A stretch of DNA of 64,000 nucleotides from Demequina muriae (GTDB taxonomy: Bacteria; Actinomycetota; Actinomycetes; Actinomycetales; Demequinaceae), in NCBI RefSeq assembly GCF_030418295.1, contig NZ_JAUHQA010000001.1:558001-622000 (forward strand), written 5' to 3'. Each line of letters begins with the position of its first letter. The first letter of the stretch is position 1. Shown piece after piece: positions 41,735-50,923 of the stretch. Under the pieces are notes generated by a model that was not told the DNA's origin, did not search any database, and saw only the letters and a program-made list of their open reading frames with translations. The translations under genes and the position numbers were made by a program.

Positions 41735-44700
41735 TCAGCGCAGTTCCTTGATCCGCTCGAACCACGACGAGATCGCGAGCAGCAGGGTCCCCACCACCGC
41801 GAACGCGACGAGCCGCACCAGCAGGTTCGCCCCGACGACGATCTGCAGCACGGACACCACCACGGCGGTCACGGCGGTGCCCAGGATCGGGGCGAACCAG
41901 CGCAGCCTCACGCCCACGAGCGCCATGACGATCGTGGCGACCACCAGCCCCACGGTGCGTGCCAGCGCGTCAGGCTGGAGCGCGAGGGCGGCGTAGCTGG
42001 GGATCAGCGCGATGGCGAGCCCAGGCGCCAAGGCCGTCAGCGACCGCAGCTGCGGGCGTTCGCGCAGCCACTGGGCGCCGATCAGCAGCAGCGACGCCGC
42101 CGGCACTGCGGTGTACGCCTCGATCACCTGCACGTCGGCGCCCAAGAGAATCAGGGCGGTGCCGAGCGAGGCGGCGGCCGCGCACATCCACGTCGCCCAC
42201 CCGACTCCGACGGACCGCAGCCGCCACCAGCCCACGGCGGCCAGCAGCAGCGCGACGCCCGCCATCTCGACGGAGTCCGCGACCAGCGGGATGGCGACTG
42301 TGATCGCGACGGCGGTGACGGTCACGGTGTCCCGCAGCCGCGAGGCTCTGCCTTCCACGAGCAGCAGCAGCACGGCCATCGCCAGTCCCATCGCGACGGG
42401 AGCGTCGATCGTCTCCATGCCCAGCGCACGCGCACCGGACGCGCCCGCCACGGCGGCGGTGAACGGAGAGACGGCGGCGCCCCAAGTGCGCGCGGCCGTG
42501 CGCCAGCCACGGGCAATCGCGACGGCCACGATGGTGGCGCCCGCGGCGGTCCCCGCGAGTGCGACGTCGGATCCCACGGCCCACAGCAGGCCGATGCCCG
42601 ATGCGGTGACGGCGACGGCCGCTCCCGCACCCAGGCGCCGTCCCCACCACAGCAGCGCAGGTCCCGCGGCGCCGAGCACCGTTGCGGCCCACAGGGGTGG
42701 GAGGGCGGCGGTGCCGACCACCACGAGCGCGAGCGGCATCCAGCCGCGGAACCACGCGAGCTCGCGCCACGCGAGAGCGGTGACGCACGCCGTCGCGAAC
42801 GCACCCACGTGCCACCACGACAGTGCGGCGTCGAAGGTCTCGCCGGTGAGGTGCTCCACCACGGCGGCCCCCGACAGCACGACCGCCGCAATTGCCGCGA
42901 TCCCCACCGCCACGCCGGCAGGGCTCGCCCCGACCCAGAGGGCGGTTCGGACCGTCGCTTTCAGCCGTCGGCCCGCCCACGCCGTCGCCGCGACCAGGAC
43001 CCCCGCGACGCACGCCATTGCGAACGCCGATGCGCCGAGCGCGGGTCCCGCAGCGAACGGCGCCAGCGTCACGAGCGCCACCGCGGGCGGAATCACCTCG
43101 AGGGGCCACCGCCTCCACCCCATGCTCAGCGCCGCCGCCACGCCGATGACGACGAGGAGTCCGCTCACCCACGGAGCGCGCTCGACCCCGATCTGAATCT
43201 CAAGGGCAAAGGTGGACAGGACGGCCCACGCGATGGACCCGCGCCGGGCCGTGGCAGCCACCAGGGCATCGCCCTCCCGCAGCGACCACGCGACGGCGGC
43301 AGCGCCGAGCACAGTGGCGACCACGGGCGTCAGCGCCAGCCGCGTCCCCTCGCCGAGCTCCAGGGCGTCCACGACGACGGAGGTCGCCACGACGACGGCG
43401 GCCACCGTCGCGACCGCGCCCACGACCGCAGCGACACGAGTCTCAACCGAGCCCCGCAGGCACCTTCTCGCGCGGTCCGCCCCCACGATCAGGCCTGCCG
43501 TCAGCGCAAGGGCCCACCACGGCGCACTCAGGTCCAAGTCGGTGCGGCCACCCGCGAGGGACGACGCCGCCGCCACCGCGCCCACGACGGCCGTGCCCAC
43601 GAGTGCGGTCACGAGCGCTGGACTCGCGCCCACGACCGCGGGGAGCCGCCACCGGTCCGGCGCCCTCGTGAATGCCGTCAGCACGAGTGCGGCGCCCCAC
43701 GCCAGCAGCGCCGCGGCTGCGGTGATGCCCTGGTCCTCGCGCAGCGCGAGGGTGGGGCCGACCGCGGTGGCGAGTGCGACGGCCGGCGCCACGGCCGCGC
43801 GAGGCCACCAGCGTGCGGCCACCGCCAGCAGAGCGACCGCCCCAAGACTCAGCACGAGCCCAGGGACCAGCGGCTCGCTGTCATCCGCCAGGCGTCCGAG
43901 AGCGGCGATCCCTCCGAGGGTCACCAGCGCGACAGCGCTGACGCGGGTGAGCCGCCGGGCGAGTCGGTCACGCCACAGGGGCAGCGCCGCGGCGACGCCC
44001 ACTCCGCTCGCCACGACCACGCCGACGGTGGACCAGGGCTCGTCGAGGCGCGTCTGGTCTGCCAGCGCCGCGAGGGCGCCGGGCGCGGCCACGACGGTCA
44101 GCACGGTGCCGAACGGCTCAGCCCGCGCCGCATTGGCTCGCTCCGGTCCGGCGCGCACGGCGGCCAGCGCAAGGGCGGCCGCGAGCGCGGACGCCGCGAC
44201 CCATCCGTCGGGCGTCGCACTGGGCGAATCCACCCACTCGAGCGTCGCGAGGCCGCTCCACACTCCACTGATCGCGCCCCACGCGACGGCTGGCACGAGC
44301 CCGGCCAGCGCGGGCCGCTGCTGGAGCGCCGGGAGTCGTCGCACGAGCCACGCCGCACCGGCCGCGGCCGTGACGGCGATGGCCAGTGCCCCCGTGACGG
44401 ACGCGCCGAGCGCCACACCCAGGGCGGCGATCACCGCGGTCACGAACAGCGTCGCGAGTCCCGTCCCCTGCCACGGCTGCCGGCGGCCGTGCGCGGCGAG
44501 CACCGCCACGGGGACCAGCGCGGCCGCGAGCGACAGCGCCACCGGCAGCTCGACCATCTGGAGACCCCACACCCCGTGGCCCGCCGCCACGACCAGCAGC
44601 ACGATGCCGGCCCACGACGAGATTGCTCGCGCCGCAGGCACCTCCCACAGCCGTCGGGCCACGATGAGCGCGGCGCCGGCGATCGACAGCGCCACCGAGA

Positions 44701-46372
44701 CGGCCGCGTGGATGCTGCGGTCAGGCGTGAGCTCGGCGACGCCGGCGGCGATGACTCCTGCGCCGGTCGCCACCAGCACGGCCCCCACGATCGACGCGGC
44801 CCTGACGCTCCCCGCCAGCACACCGCTGGTCTCGAGCCGCCACAGGCGCAGCATCGCAAGCGACAGTCCGGCGACGAGAGCCGCCGCACCCGCCCACAGG
44901 TCGATGGGCGCGAACCCATCGCCCTGAACGGTGCGCGCCAGCACCACGGTGAGCGCATACCCGACGGTCGCGAGCGCCACCACGGCATAGCCGGGGACGA
45001 GACCGACGAACAGCGCCACCCGCGCAACAGTGCCCAGCCGCAGCCCGGCGATCACTGCGACCGCGCACACGACGGAGAGCACCGCGACCTGCTGCCATGG
45101 CGCTGCGCCCCACGTGAACGCGAGCGCAGGGGCGACCAGAGAGGCGACCACGGCGGTGGCGACGACCGCCGCGCGCGGCCACCAGCGGGCCAAGGCCACG
45201 AGCGCGACGAGCGGGACCAGGCCCGCCACCGCATCGGCCGTCGTGGCGTCGCTCGCCCACGTCCAGAGCGGGACCGAGGCGCCGAGCGCGCACGCCCAGC
45301 CGATCGCCGACCACCGGATGATCGACCGCGCCACGCTCCACGCCCACCACTGAGGCGTGAGCGCGAGCGCGACGGCCACCGCCGTGCCGGTCAAGGCCCA
45401 CGCCCACATGCTGGAGACGATGCTGCCCGCACCCGCATCGGCCGCCTGCGCGGAGGCGGCGATGGTGAGTCCGACGCCAGCCGCCACGAGCGCGAGCGCC
45501 GCGGCGGATCCCACCCACCTCAGCTGCCACCGTGACAGCACGACGCCAGCCCCGCTCGCCAAGAGCAGCGACAGCGGGAGGTCGAACGCGCCCGACGCCG
45601 CGGTGCCGCGCAGGAAGGAGATCCCCGCCGCGCCTGCGAACCCCATGGACACGATGCCGACGGCCCCGCTGGTGATCGGCAGGTGCATGCGACGCAACCA
45701 CACAGCGAGCGCCGCGACCGCGACGGACACGCCGAGCACCGCGAGGCCCCGGGCGAGCGGAGTGAAGGTGGTCCACGCGATCGCGACGAACACGATGGCC
45801 GCGGCGATCATGAGCGAGGCGCCGGCGATGCCGAGCAGCACCGGTGCCGTCAGGACCGCAGCGGCGCGGCTCGCGCGCCGATGCGGCGCGGCCTGCGGCT
45901 GCTGCGTGCGCGGCAGTTCAGAAGGTGGCGTCGCCTGGGCGACCGATGCGGGGGCGGGGCCAGTGCGCACGGTCGGGTCGGTCTCGCGATGGACGAACCC
46001 GGGTGCGTACTCTCGGGCGGCCGCAGGCGCCGGCTCGGCCGATGCGGCAGTGGGCTCGGGCGCAGCCGTGGGGGCGGTGAACGCGGAGGTCGGGATGGGA
46101 CTGACAACGGGCGGGCGCGGAGCGGGTGGTGGACGTTGCGCGACAAGCTGATCCGCGAGCGCCTCGCGGCGCTCGCCCCACTGGGTCCACGTCGAGGCGA
46201 GGGCGTCGTACGACCGCTGACATTGGCGCAGTGCCTCGTCGGCCGCGAGCAGGTCGTCGAACGTTGCCGATCGCAGCGGGACGGCGCACTGCGGGCACCA
46301 CTCCTGTCGCGTGCGATCGACCGGCGTGCCGCACAGTGGGCAGCGCACCGACTCGTGCCCCTCGCGACCCAT
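41735..46372 (-). CDS. Giant polytopic membrane protein, SCO7613 C-terminal domain type
   Basis: 1545 residues. N-terminal zinc ribbon CPLC (11-14) and CPQC (26-29), a helix with LLAADEALRQCQRSYDALA, a Pro/Ala-rich linker of about 90 residues, then some 1350 residues of almost continuous short hydrophobic segments (Ala/Val/Leu/Trp) with RWWPRAA-type cytoplasmic turns that repeat several times, giving probably more than 40 TM helices by internal duplication. Matches the actinobacterial family represented by SCO7613, for which no function is established. ATG 46372 has AGGGGGG 6 nt upstream; a TTG two codons earlier is less likely. The plus-strand frame of 1296 codons inside it is a composition artefact. 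Confidence 0.75.
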   Translation of the reverse strand: MGREGHESVRCPLCGTPVDRTRQEWCPQCAVPLRSATFDDLLAADEALRQCQRSYDALASTWTQWGERREALADQLVAQRPPPAPRPPVVSPIPTSAFTAPTAAPEPTAASAEPAPAAAREYAPGFVHRETDPTVRTGPAPASVAQATPPSELPRTQQPQAAPHRRASRAAAVLTAPVLLGIAGASLMIAAAIVFVAIAWTTFTPLARGLAVLGVSVAVAALAVWLRRMHLPITSGAVGIVSMGFAGAAGISFLRGTAASGAFDLPLSLLLASGAGVVLSRWQLRWVGSAAALALVAAGVGLTIAASAQAADAGAGSIVSSMWAWALTGTAVAVALALTPQWWAWSVARSIIRWSAIGWACALGASVPLWTWASDATTADAVAGLVPLVALVALARWWPRAAVVATAVVASLVAPALAFTWGAAPWQQVAVLSVVCAVAVIAGLRLGTVARVALFVGLVPGYAVVALATVGYALTVVLARTVQGDGFAPIDLWAGAAALVAGLSLAMLRLWRLETSGVLAGSVRAASIVGAVLVATGAGVIAAGVAELTPDRSIHAAVSVALSIAGAALIVARRLWEVPAARAISSWAGIVLLVVAAGHGVWGLQMVELPVALSLAAALVPVAVLAAHGRRQPWQGTGLATLFVTAVIAALGVALGASVTGALAIAVTAAAGAAWLVRRLPALQQRPALAGLVPAVAWGAISGVWSGLATLEWVDSPSATPDGWVAASALAAALALAAVRAGPERANAARAEPFGTVLTVVAAPGALAALADQTRLDEPWSTVGVVVASGVGVAAALPLWRDRLARRLTRVSAVALVTLGGIAALGRLADDSEPLVPGLVLSLGAVALLAVAARWWPRAAVAPAVALATAVGPTLALREDQGITAAAALLAWGAALVLTAFTRAPDRWRLPAVVGASPALVTALVGTAVVGAVAAASSLAGGRTDLDLSAPWWALALTAGLIVGADRARRCLRGSVETRVAAVVGAVATVAAVVVATSVVVDALELGEGTRLALTPVVATVLGAAAVAWSLREGDALVAATARRGSIAWAVLSTFALEIQIGVERAPWVSGLLVVIGVAAALSMGWRRWPLEVIPPAVALVTLAPFAAGPALGASAFAMACVAGVLVAATAWAGRRLKATVRTALWVGASPAGVAVGIAAIAAVVLSGAAVVEHLTGETFDAALSWWHVGAFATACVTALAWRELAWFRGWMPLALVVVGTAALPPLWAATVLGAAGPALLWWGRRLGAGAAVAVTASGIGLLWAVGSDVALAGTAAGATIVAVAIARGWRTAARTWGAAVSPFTAAVAGASGARALGMETIDAPVAMGLAMAVLLLLVEGRASRLRDTVTVTAVAITVAIPLVADSVEMAGVALLLAAVGWWRLRSVGVGWATWMCAAAASLGTALILLGADVQVIEAYTAVPAASLLLIGAQWLRERPQLRSLTALAPGLAIALIPSYAALALQPDALARTVGLVVATIVMALVGVRLRWFAPILGTAVTAVVVSVLQIVVGANLLVRLVAFAVVGTLLLAISSWFERIKELR

Positions 46373-46492
46373 GGCCAACCCCCCTGTTGTACCGCGAGGT
46401 TAGCCAGCGAGCGGCGTCACCACAACGGCCATGGGGATATCTCACCACAGCCACGCGGCCGAGGCGGGAATCCCCCACGCCTGCATCGGCGT

Positions 46493-46498
46493 TAGGTT
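46493..46498 (+). promoter_or_regulatory. -10 hexamer TAGGTT, leaderless promoter of bcp
   Basis: TAGGTT with 6 nt to the ATG. A GCATCGGC motif abuts it on the upstream side (46483-46490). Confidence 0.5.
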
Positions 46499-46504
46499 GG
46501 CATC

Positions 46505-46975
46505 ATGACTGAGAACAGACTCGCCGCAGGCGACACCGCTCCCGACTTCACCGCTCCCACGGACCAGGGTTCGTTCACGCTCTCCGAGCACCGCGACCGC
46601 AAGGTCATCCTGTACTTCTACCCGGCCGCGATGACGCCGGGCTGCACCACTGAGGCCTGCGATTTCCGCGACTCCCTCGACGCCCTCAACGCCGCCGGCT
46701 ACGAGGTCGTCGGCGTGTCCAAGGACGAGCCCGCGAAGCTGGCCGAGTTCCGCGAGCAGGAGGGGCTGACCTTCACGCTCGTGTCCGATCCGGACCGCGC
46801 TGTGCAGGATGCCTACGGCGCGTGGGGCATGAAGAAGCTGTACGGCAAGGAGGTCGAGGGCTCGATCCGCTCGACCGTGGTGATCGGCACCGATGGCACG
46901 GTCGAGCTCGCGCAGTACAACGTCAAGGCCACGGGCCACGTCGCGAAGCTGCGCCGGGACCTCGGGATCGACTGA
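46505..46975 (+). CDS. bcp: Thiol peroxidase, Bcp/PrxQ-type peroxiredoxin
   Basis: 156-residue thioredoxin-fold peroxidase that reduces H2O2 and organic peroxides. The active-site motif MTPGCTTEACDFRD gives peroxidatic Cys (PGC) and a resolving Cys five residues later, the atypical 2-Cys PrxQ pattern. Preceding VILYFYPAAMTPG and later VVGVSKDEPAKLAEF and RSTVVIGTDGTV fit the fold. The resolving thioredoxin could be the gene at 47650-48030, 700 nt downstream. Start set by the leaderless promoter. Confidence 0.96.
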   Translation: MTENRLAAGDTAPDFTAPTDQGSFTLSEHRDRKVILYFYPAAMTPGCTTEACDFRDSLDALNAAGYEVVGVSKDEPAKLAEFREQEGLTFTLVSDPDRAVQDAYGAWGMKKLYGKEVEGSIRSTVVIGTDGTVELAQYNVKATGHVAKLRRDLGID

Positions 46976-47030
46976 CGCTGCCCCTGGGCGATCGGGCGCG
47001 GGCGCGCTGCCCGCGTATCCTGGTGGCCGC

Positions 47031-47115
47031 GCGCGAGTGGCGGAATTGGCAGACGCGCTGGACTTAGGATCCAGTGTCTTAGGACGTGGGGGTTCAAGTC
47101 CCCCCTCGCGCACCA
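47031..47115 (+). tRNA. tRNA-Leu (anticodon TAG)
   Basis: Class II tRNA: acceptor GCGCGAG/CTCGCGC, anticodon stem CTGGA/TCCAG with loop CTTAGGA (TAG), a 13-nt variable arm, T arm GGGGG-TTCAAGT-CCCCC, A then encoded CCA. Confidence 0.95.
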
Positions 47116-47211
47116 CGAGAGCATGCCCCCACGCACGTGAGTGCGGCGGGAATGGCCGGGCGTGGCCCCGCTGGCGGGCACCCGGGCCGGGCTCGGCGCG
47201 GAGTCCCCGGC

Positions 47212-47217
47212 TACCCT
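47212..47217 (+). promoter_or_regulatory. -10 hexamer TACCCT, leaderless promoter of the DksA/TraR-type gene
   Basis: TACCCT with 6 nt to the ATG at 47224. Confidence 0.5.
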
Positions 47218-47223
47218 CACATC

Positions 47224-47568
47224 ATGGCGCCCGATGAGCGACAGCGAGCCCTGCTGGTCGAGCAGCAGGAGCGCATCCGCGCCCGCGTGGCGGAGCTCGA
47301 AGCGGAGATGGACGCCCTGACCCGTGCTCGCCGCGGCGAGTTCGACGACGACGAGCACGACCCCGAGGGAGCGACCCTGTCATCCCAGTGGTCGATGCTG
47401 GCCGGGCTGCTCGAGTCCGCCCGCGACGACGAGCGGCACGCCGCCGGTGCGGTCGAGCGTCTCGAGGCGGGCGAGTACGGCATCTGCGTGGCCTGTCAGC
47501 GCCCCATCCCGCCAGCGCAGCTCGAGGCGAGGCCCCTGCGGGAGCGCTGCGTGGCCTGCTCGGCCTGA
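47224..47568 (+). CDS. DksA/TraR C4-type zinc finger protein
   Basis: 114 residues. N-terminal coiled coil (LLVEQQERIRARVAELEAEM), an acidic DDDEHDPEGATLSSQ segment and a C-terminal zinc finger with Cys88, Cys91, Cys109, Cys112 (ICVACQRPIPPAQLEARPL then ERCVAC). Proteins of this fold bind the RNA polymerase secondary channel and can cooperate with ppGpp; whether actinobacterial members do so is open. A frame extension 5' overlaps tRNA-Leu and is not coding. Start set by the -10 box. Convergent with thioredoxin across a shared terminator. Confidence 0.92.
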   Translation: MAPDERQRALLVEQQERIRARVAELEAEMDALTRARRGEFDDDEHDPEGATLSSQWSMLAGLLESARDDERHAAGAVERLEAGEYGICVACQRPIPPAQLEARPLRERCVACSA

Positions 47569-47604
47569 TCGCGCATACCTGATCGCGCACGTCGGGTGGG
47601 AACG

Positions 47605-47642
47605 CGAAGAGCCCCGGACCCATCAGGGTCCGGGGCTCTTCG
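47605..47642. terminator. Bidirectional terminator
   Basis: CGAAGAGCCCCGGACCC-ATCA-GGGTCCGGGGCTCTTCG, perfect 17-bp stem between the zinc finger gene and thioredoxin. Confidence 0.88.
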
Positions 47643-47649
47643 GTACACG

Positions 47650-48030
47650 TCAGTGCGAGTGCTGCTCTTCCGACTGCTGCGCGGCGACGTCGGCACGGAC
47701 CTTGTCCATGTCGAGGTCCTCGACGGCCTTGACCAGATTCTGCAGGTCAGGTCCCGCCAGCGCGCCGGCCTGGTTGTAGACCATGATGCCGTCGCGGAAC
47801 GCCATCAGCGTGGGGATCGCAGTGATGCCGAACTGAGCACCGAGCGCCTGCTGGTCCTCGGTGTCGACCTTCGCGTGCGTGATCTCGGGCTTGTCATCGG
47901 AGGACTGCTCGAAGATCGGCGCGAAGCGCTTGCAGGGTCCACACCACTCAGCCCAGAAATCCACCAGGACGATGCCGTCCTTGGTGACAGTCTGCTCGAA
48001 GTTCTCGGTCGTCAATTCCACGGTTGCCAT
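47650..48030 (-). CDS. trxA: Thioredoxin
   Basis: 126-residue disulfide reductase. Active site FWAEWCGPCKRFAP, cis-Pro segment GITAIPTLMAFRDG, and C-terminal helix DLQNLVKAVEDLD followed by a His/Gln-rich tail (AAQQSEEQHSH). ATG 48030 with GAGGAAGGAA 4 nt upstream; the frame runs further 5' but without similarity. Likely recycles the peroxiredoxin Bcp and other thiol enzymes. Confidence 0.95.
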   Translation of the reverse strand: MATVELTTENFEQTVTKDGIVLVDFWAEWCGPCKRFAPIFEQSSDDKPEITHAKVDTEDQQALGAQFGITAIPTLMAFRDGIMVYNQAGALAGPDLQNLVKAVEDLDMDKVRADVAAQQSEEQHSH

Positions 48031-48160
48031 GGGGTTCCTTCCTCTGTCGATTCCCCGTACGCCCCCCGTAACGCGGCAACGCCGGGGGGTATTCCTGACC
48101 AGAATCCCACGCCTCGGCGCGCATGCGCACCATGCCACCCCGGCGCGGTAGAAAGGACTC

Positions 48161-48703
48161 ATGACTGACATGGCAGAGATGCCCTCCGAGCCTTCGGGGT
48201 GGCTGTCCGAACGCGAGCTCCAGCACGTCCGCCGAGAGCTGCCGCTGCTGTACATCAACGCGGTCCCGGTGCGCGTCGACGCCGCCGGCGAGGTGAGCGA
48301 GGTCGGCCTGCTGCTGCGCGCCGACGACGATGCGATCTCGCGTGCCCTCGTCGCCGGCCGGGTGCTGTTCCACGAGACCGTGCGCGATGCGCTGATCCGC
48401 AACCTCGAGAAGGACCTGGGCTCCGTCGCGATGCCGCGCATCCCCATCTCGCCCACCCCGTTCGCGGTGGCCGAGTACTTTCCGACGGAGGGGTACGGGG
48501 CGTTCCATGACTCGCGGCAGCACGCGGTCGCGCTGGCATTCGTGGTGGCGGTCGATGGCTCGTGCGAGCCCAGCCAGAACGCGCTCGACATCGTATGGCT
48601 CAGCCCCGAGGAGGCCGCCAGCGACGACGTCGCGCGCGACATGACGGGCGGGCAGCACAGTCTGCTCAGGCGGGCGCTCGCCCACTGCGGCGTGCTGCGC
48701 TGA
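48161..48703 (+). CDS. DUF4916 / Nudix-like protein
   Basis: 180-residue protein of the actinobacterial DUF4916 group, related to Nudix hydrolases. The segment GRVLFHETVRDALIRNLEKD (about 67-86) has the spacing of a Nudix box but with Asn and Lys in place of two of the metal-binding Glu residues, so diphosphate hydrolysis may be lost or altered. RRELPLLYINAVPVRVDAAG and FAVAEYFPTEGYGAFHDSRQ are family landmarks. ATG has AAAGGA 3-4 nt upstream. Convergent with rdgB. Confidence 0.8.
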   Translation: MTDMAEMPSEPSGWLSERELQHVRRELPLLYINAVPVRVDAAGEVSEVGLLLRADDDAISRALVAGRVLFHETVRDALIRNLEKDLGSVAMPRIPISPTPFAVAEYFPTEGYGAFHDSRQHAVALAFVVAVDGSCEPSQNALDIVWLSPEEAASDDVARDMTGGQHSLLRRALAHCGVLR

Positions 48704-48711
48704 ATACAGCG

Positions 48712-48742
48712 CCCCACCCAGGCGGCCGATGCGCGGGTGGGG
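48712..48742. terminator. Hairpin between convergent Nudix-like gene and rdgB
   Basis: CCCCACCC/GGGTGGGG stem (48712-48719, 48735-48742) with the GCCGATGCGC motif in its 15-nt loop. Confidence 0.5.
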
Positions 48743-48749
48743 GTGTGCG

Positions 48750-49370
48750 TCAGCGCTGCGGCTCGGCCAAGAAGGCGGCCACGTGCGGCGCCATGGCTCG
48801 GAAGGCCGCCCCTCGGTGGGACAGCGCGTTCTTACGCTCGGGCGACAGCTCCGCATTGGTGACGCTCTGGCCCTCTGCCACGAACGCGGGGTCGTAGCCG
48901 AACCCGCCCTCGCCGCGAGGTGCTCGTGCCACCGTGCCCTGCATGCGGCCCACCTCGACGAACTCGCGGCCATCGGGGGTCACGAACGCCGCGGCGCAGA
49001 TGAACGACGCCGCCCGGTGCTCGTCGGGGACGTCCGCGATCTGGTCGAGCAGCAGCGCGAGGTTCGCGGCATCGTCGCCGTGGGATCCCGCCCATCGCGC
49101 GGAGAACACCCCGGGCGCCCCGCCCATGACGTCGACGGCGATCCCCGAATCGTCGGCGAGCGCCGGCAGACCCGTCGACGCGGCCAAGGCACGCGCCTTG
49201 ATCAGCGCGTTGGTCTCGAAGGTGACGCCGTCCTCGACGGGCGACGGCGCATCGAGGTCCAGCGCCGAGGCGACGTCCTCGCGATGCACATGCGGCAGCA
49301 GCGGCGCGAGGATCGCCCAGATCTCGTCCACCTTGTGGGCGTTGCGTGTGGCGATCGCGAGGACGGCCAT
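48750..49370 (-). CDS. rdgB: Non-canonical purine NTP pyrophosphatase (HAM1/RdgB)
   Basis: 206-residue house-cleaning enzyme that hydrolyses dITP/XTP to monophosphates. MAVLAIATRNAHKVDEIWAI at the N-terminus, then TFETNALIKARALA, ALADDSGIAVDVMGGAPGVFSA, GFGYDPAFV and ELSPERKNALSHRGAA, all RdgB motifs. ATG 49370 follows the rph stop by one nt, so it is the second gene of an rph-rdgB operon, the usual bacterial pairing. Confidence 0.96.
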   Translation of the reverse strand: MAVLAIATRNAHKVDEIWAILAPLLPHVHREDVASALDLDAPSPVEDGVTFETNALIKARALAASTGLPALADDSGIAVDVMGGAPGVFSARWAGSHGDDAANLALLLDQIADVPDEHRAASFICAAAFVTPDGREFVEVGRMQGTVARAPRGEGGFGYDPAFVAEGQSVTNAELSPERKNALSHRGAAFRAMAPHVAAFLAEPQR

Positions 49371-49371
49371 G

Positions 49372-50121
49372 TCAGCTCGCCGCCTTCTCAACGTCCAGCG
49401 CCTGCGCCTGCAGGCGAGCGAGGTCGGCGTTGCCAGCGGTCGCGAGCGCGAGCAGCTCGTCGAGCTCGGCCTTGCTGAAGGTCTTGCCCTCGGCGGTCCC
49501 CTGCACCTCCACGAAGCCGCCGTCGCCGGTCATCACCACGTTCATGTCCGTCTCGGCCCGCACGTCCTCCTCGTAAGGAAGGTCGAGCATCGGCGTGCCG
49601 TCGATGATGCCCACCGAGATCGCGGAGACGGAGCCTGACAGCGGCTGAGCGCCGGCCTTGATGGCGCCGTGCGCGCGGCCCCAGGCCACCGCATCGGCCA
49701 GTGCGACGTAGGCGCCGGTAATCGCCGCGGTGCGGGTGCCGCCGTCGGCCTGCAGCACGTCGCAGTCGAGCACGATGGTGTTCTCGCCCAGGGCCTTGAC
49801 GTCGATCACGGCGCGCAGCGAACGGCCGATGAGCCGGCTGATCTCATGAGTGCGTCCGCCGATCTTGCCGCGCACCGACTCACGGTCGTTACGGGTGTTG
49901 GTCGAGCGGGGAAGCATCGCGTACTCGGCGGTGACCCATCCCTCGCCCGAGCCCTTCTTCCAGCGCGGAACGCCCGGGGTGAACGATGCGGCGCACAGCA
50001 CGCGGGTGCCGCCGAACGTCACGAGGCACGAGCCCTCGGCGGAGTCGAGCCACGAGCGCTCGAACGTCACGGGGCGGAGCTGGTCAGGAGTGCGCCCATC
50101 GGCGCGGGTGAGGGAGGTCAT
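49372..50121 (-). CDS. rph: Ribonuclease PH
   Basis: 249-residue phosphorolytic 3' exoribonuclease for tRNA maturation. [80 protein letters not shown] and [20 protein letters not shown] are all RNase PH signatures. ATG 50121 has TAGGCT 6 nt upstream on this strand (leaderless), so rph-rdgB has its own promoter 31 nt after the hydrolase gene. Confidence 0.97.
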   Translation of the reverse strand: MTSLTRADGRTPDQLRPVTFERSWLDSAEGSCLVTFGGTRVLCAASFTPGVPRWKKGSGEGWVTAEYAMLPRSTNTRNDRESVRGKIGGRTHEISRLIGRSLRAVIDVKALGENTIVLDCDVLQADGGTRTAAITGAYVALADAVAWGRAHGAIKAGAQPLSGSVSAISVGIIDGTPMLDLPYEEDVRAETDMNVVMTGDGGFVEVQGTAEGKTFSKAELDELLALATAGNADLARLQAQALDVEKAAS

Positions 50122-50127
50122 GCCACG

Positions 50128-50133
50128 AGCCTA
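50128..50133 (-). promoter_or_regulatory. -10 hexamer TAGGCT, leaderless promoter of rph-rdgB
   Basis: AGCCTA on the plus strand; 6 nt to the ATG at 50121. Confidence 0.5.
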
Positions 50134-50152
50134 ACGGCGTCGCGAGCGCGGT

Positions 50153-50923
50153 TCAGAAGCCGTGCACGTGGCCGGGCTTGGCGAGGCACGCGAGCGGCAC
50201 ATGCCGTCGCACTGCGGCGAGGGTGGGGTGAGGGTCCATCCACGACGCGATGTGCGTGACGATGAGCGCCTCGACGCCAGCCTCGGCCGCCATGCGCCCC
50301 AGTTGATCGCCGTTCATGTGCACGCCTTCGGGGTTGACCTCCCGGTGCGCCCATCCGGCCTCCCCCAGGATGATCGACGCGCGCGCCGCGAGCGCGTCCA
50401 CCTCATCGCAGCGGTCGGTGTCGCCGGTGAACATCAGCCGCGAGTCGCCCACGGTCACGAGGTAGGCGAGCGCCGGCACGGGATGGCGGGCGCGCGCGGC
50501 CTCGATGACGAAGGGGCCGATGCGGGCTTCGTCACCGTGCGCGAGCGGGCGGTAGTCGTAGACGTCCATGTCGGAGCCGTCGGGGTCGCCGGCCACCTCT
50601 TCCACGCGCCGGTCGAGCCCCGGCGGGCCGAGCAGCGGGATGAGCGGCAGGCCCTCGTCACGCGCGGGGCCGTATCGACGCAGCACCGACAGCGCTCCCA
50701 GGTCCGCGCAGTGATCGGGGTGGCCGTGGGAGACGAGCACCCCGTCCACGCGTGCGGGATCGCAGTAGCGCTGCAGCGGGCCGATGGCCCCCGAGCCGAG
50801 GTCCATGATCACGCGCCACATGCGCCCCTCGTCGTCCTCCGCCTCGAGCAGGTAGCACGACGCCGGCGACTCGGGCCCGGCCGTGGACCCGGCGCACCCC
50901 ACGATCGTGAGTCGCATGCTCAT
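50153..50923 (-). CDS. MBL-fold metallo-hydrolase
   Basis: 256-residue metallo-beta-lactamase-fold protein. Metal motif [13 protein letters not shown] (HxHxDH form), later [28 protein letters not shown] (metal Asp) and [11 protein letters not shown] (His). The layout resembles RNase Z/phosphodiesterase-like hydrolases found between murI and rph in actinomycetes; the substrate may be a cyclic nucleotide (inference). ATG 50923 overlaps the murI stop (ATGA). Third or later gene of the clpS operon. Confidence 0.92.
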   Translation of the reverse strand: MSMRLTIVGCAGSTAGPESPASCYLLEAEDDEGRMWRVIMDLGSGAIGPLQRYCDPARVDGVLVSHGHPDHCADLGALSVLRRYGPARDEGLPLIPLLGPPGLDRRVEEVAGDPDGSDMDVYDYRPLAHGDEARIGPFVIEAARARHPVPALAYLVTVGDSRLMFTGDTDRCDEVDALAARASIILGEAGWAHREVNPEGVHMNGDQLGRMAAEAGVEALIVTHIASWMDPHPTLAAVRRHVPLACLAKPGHVHGF

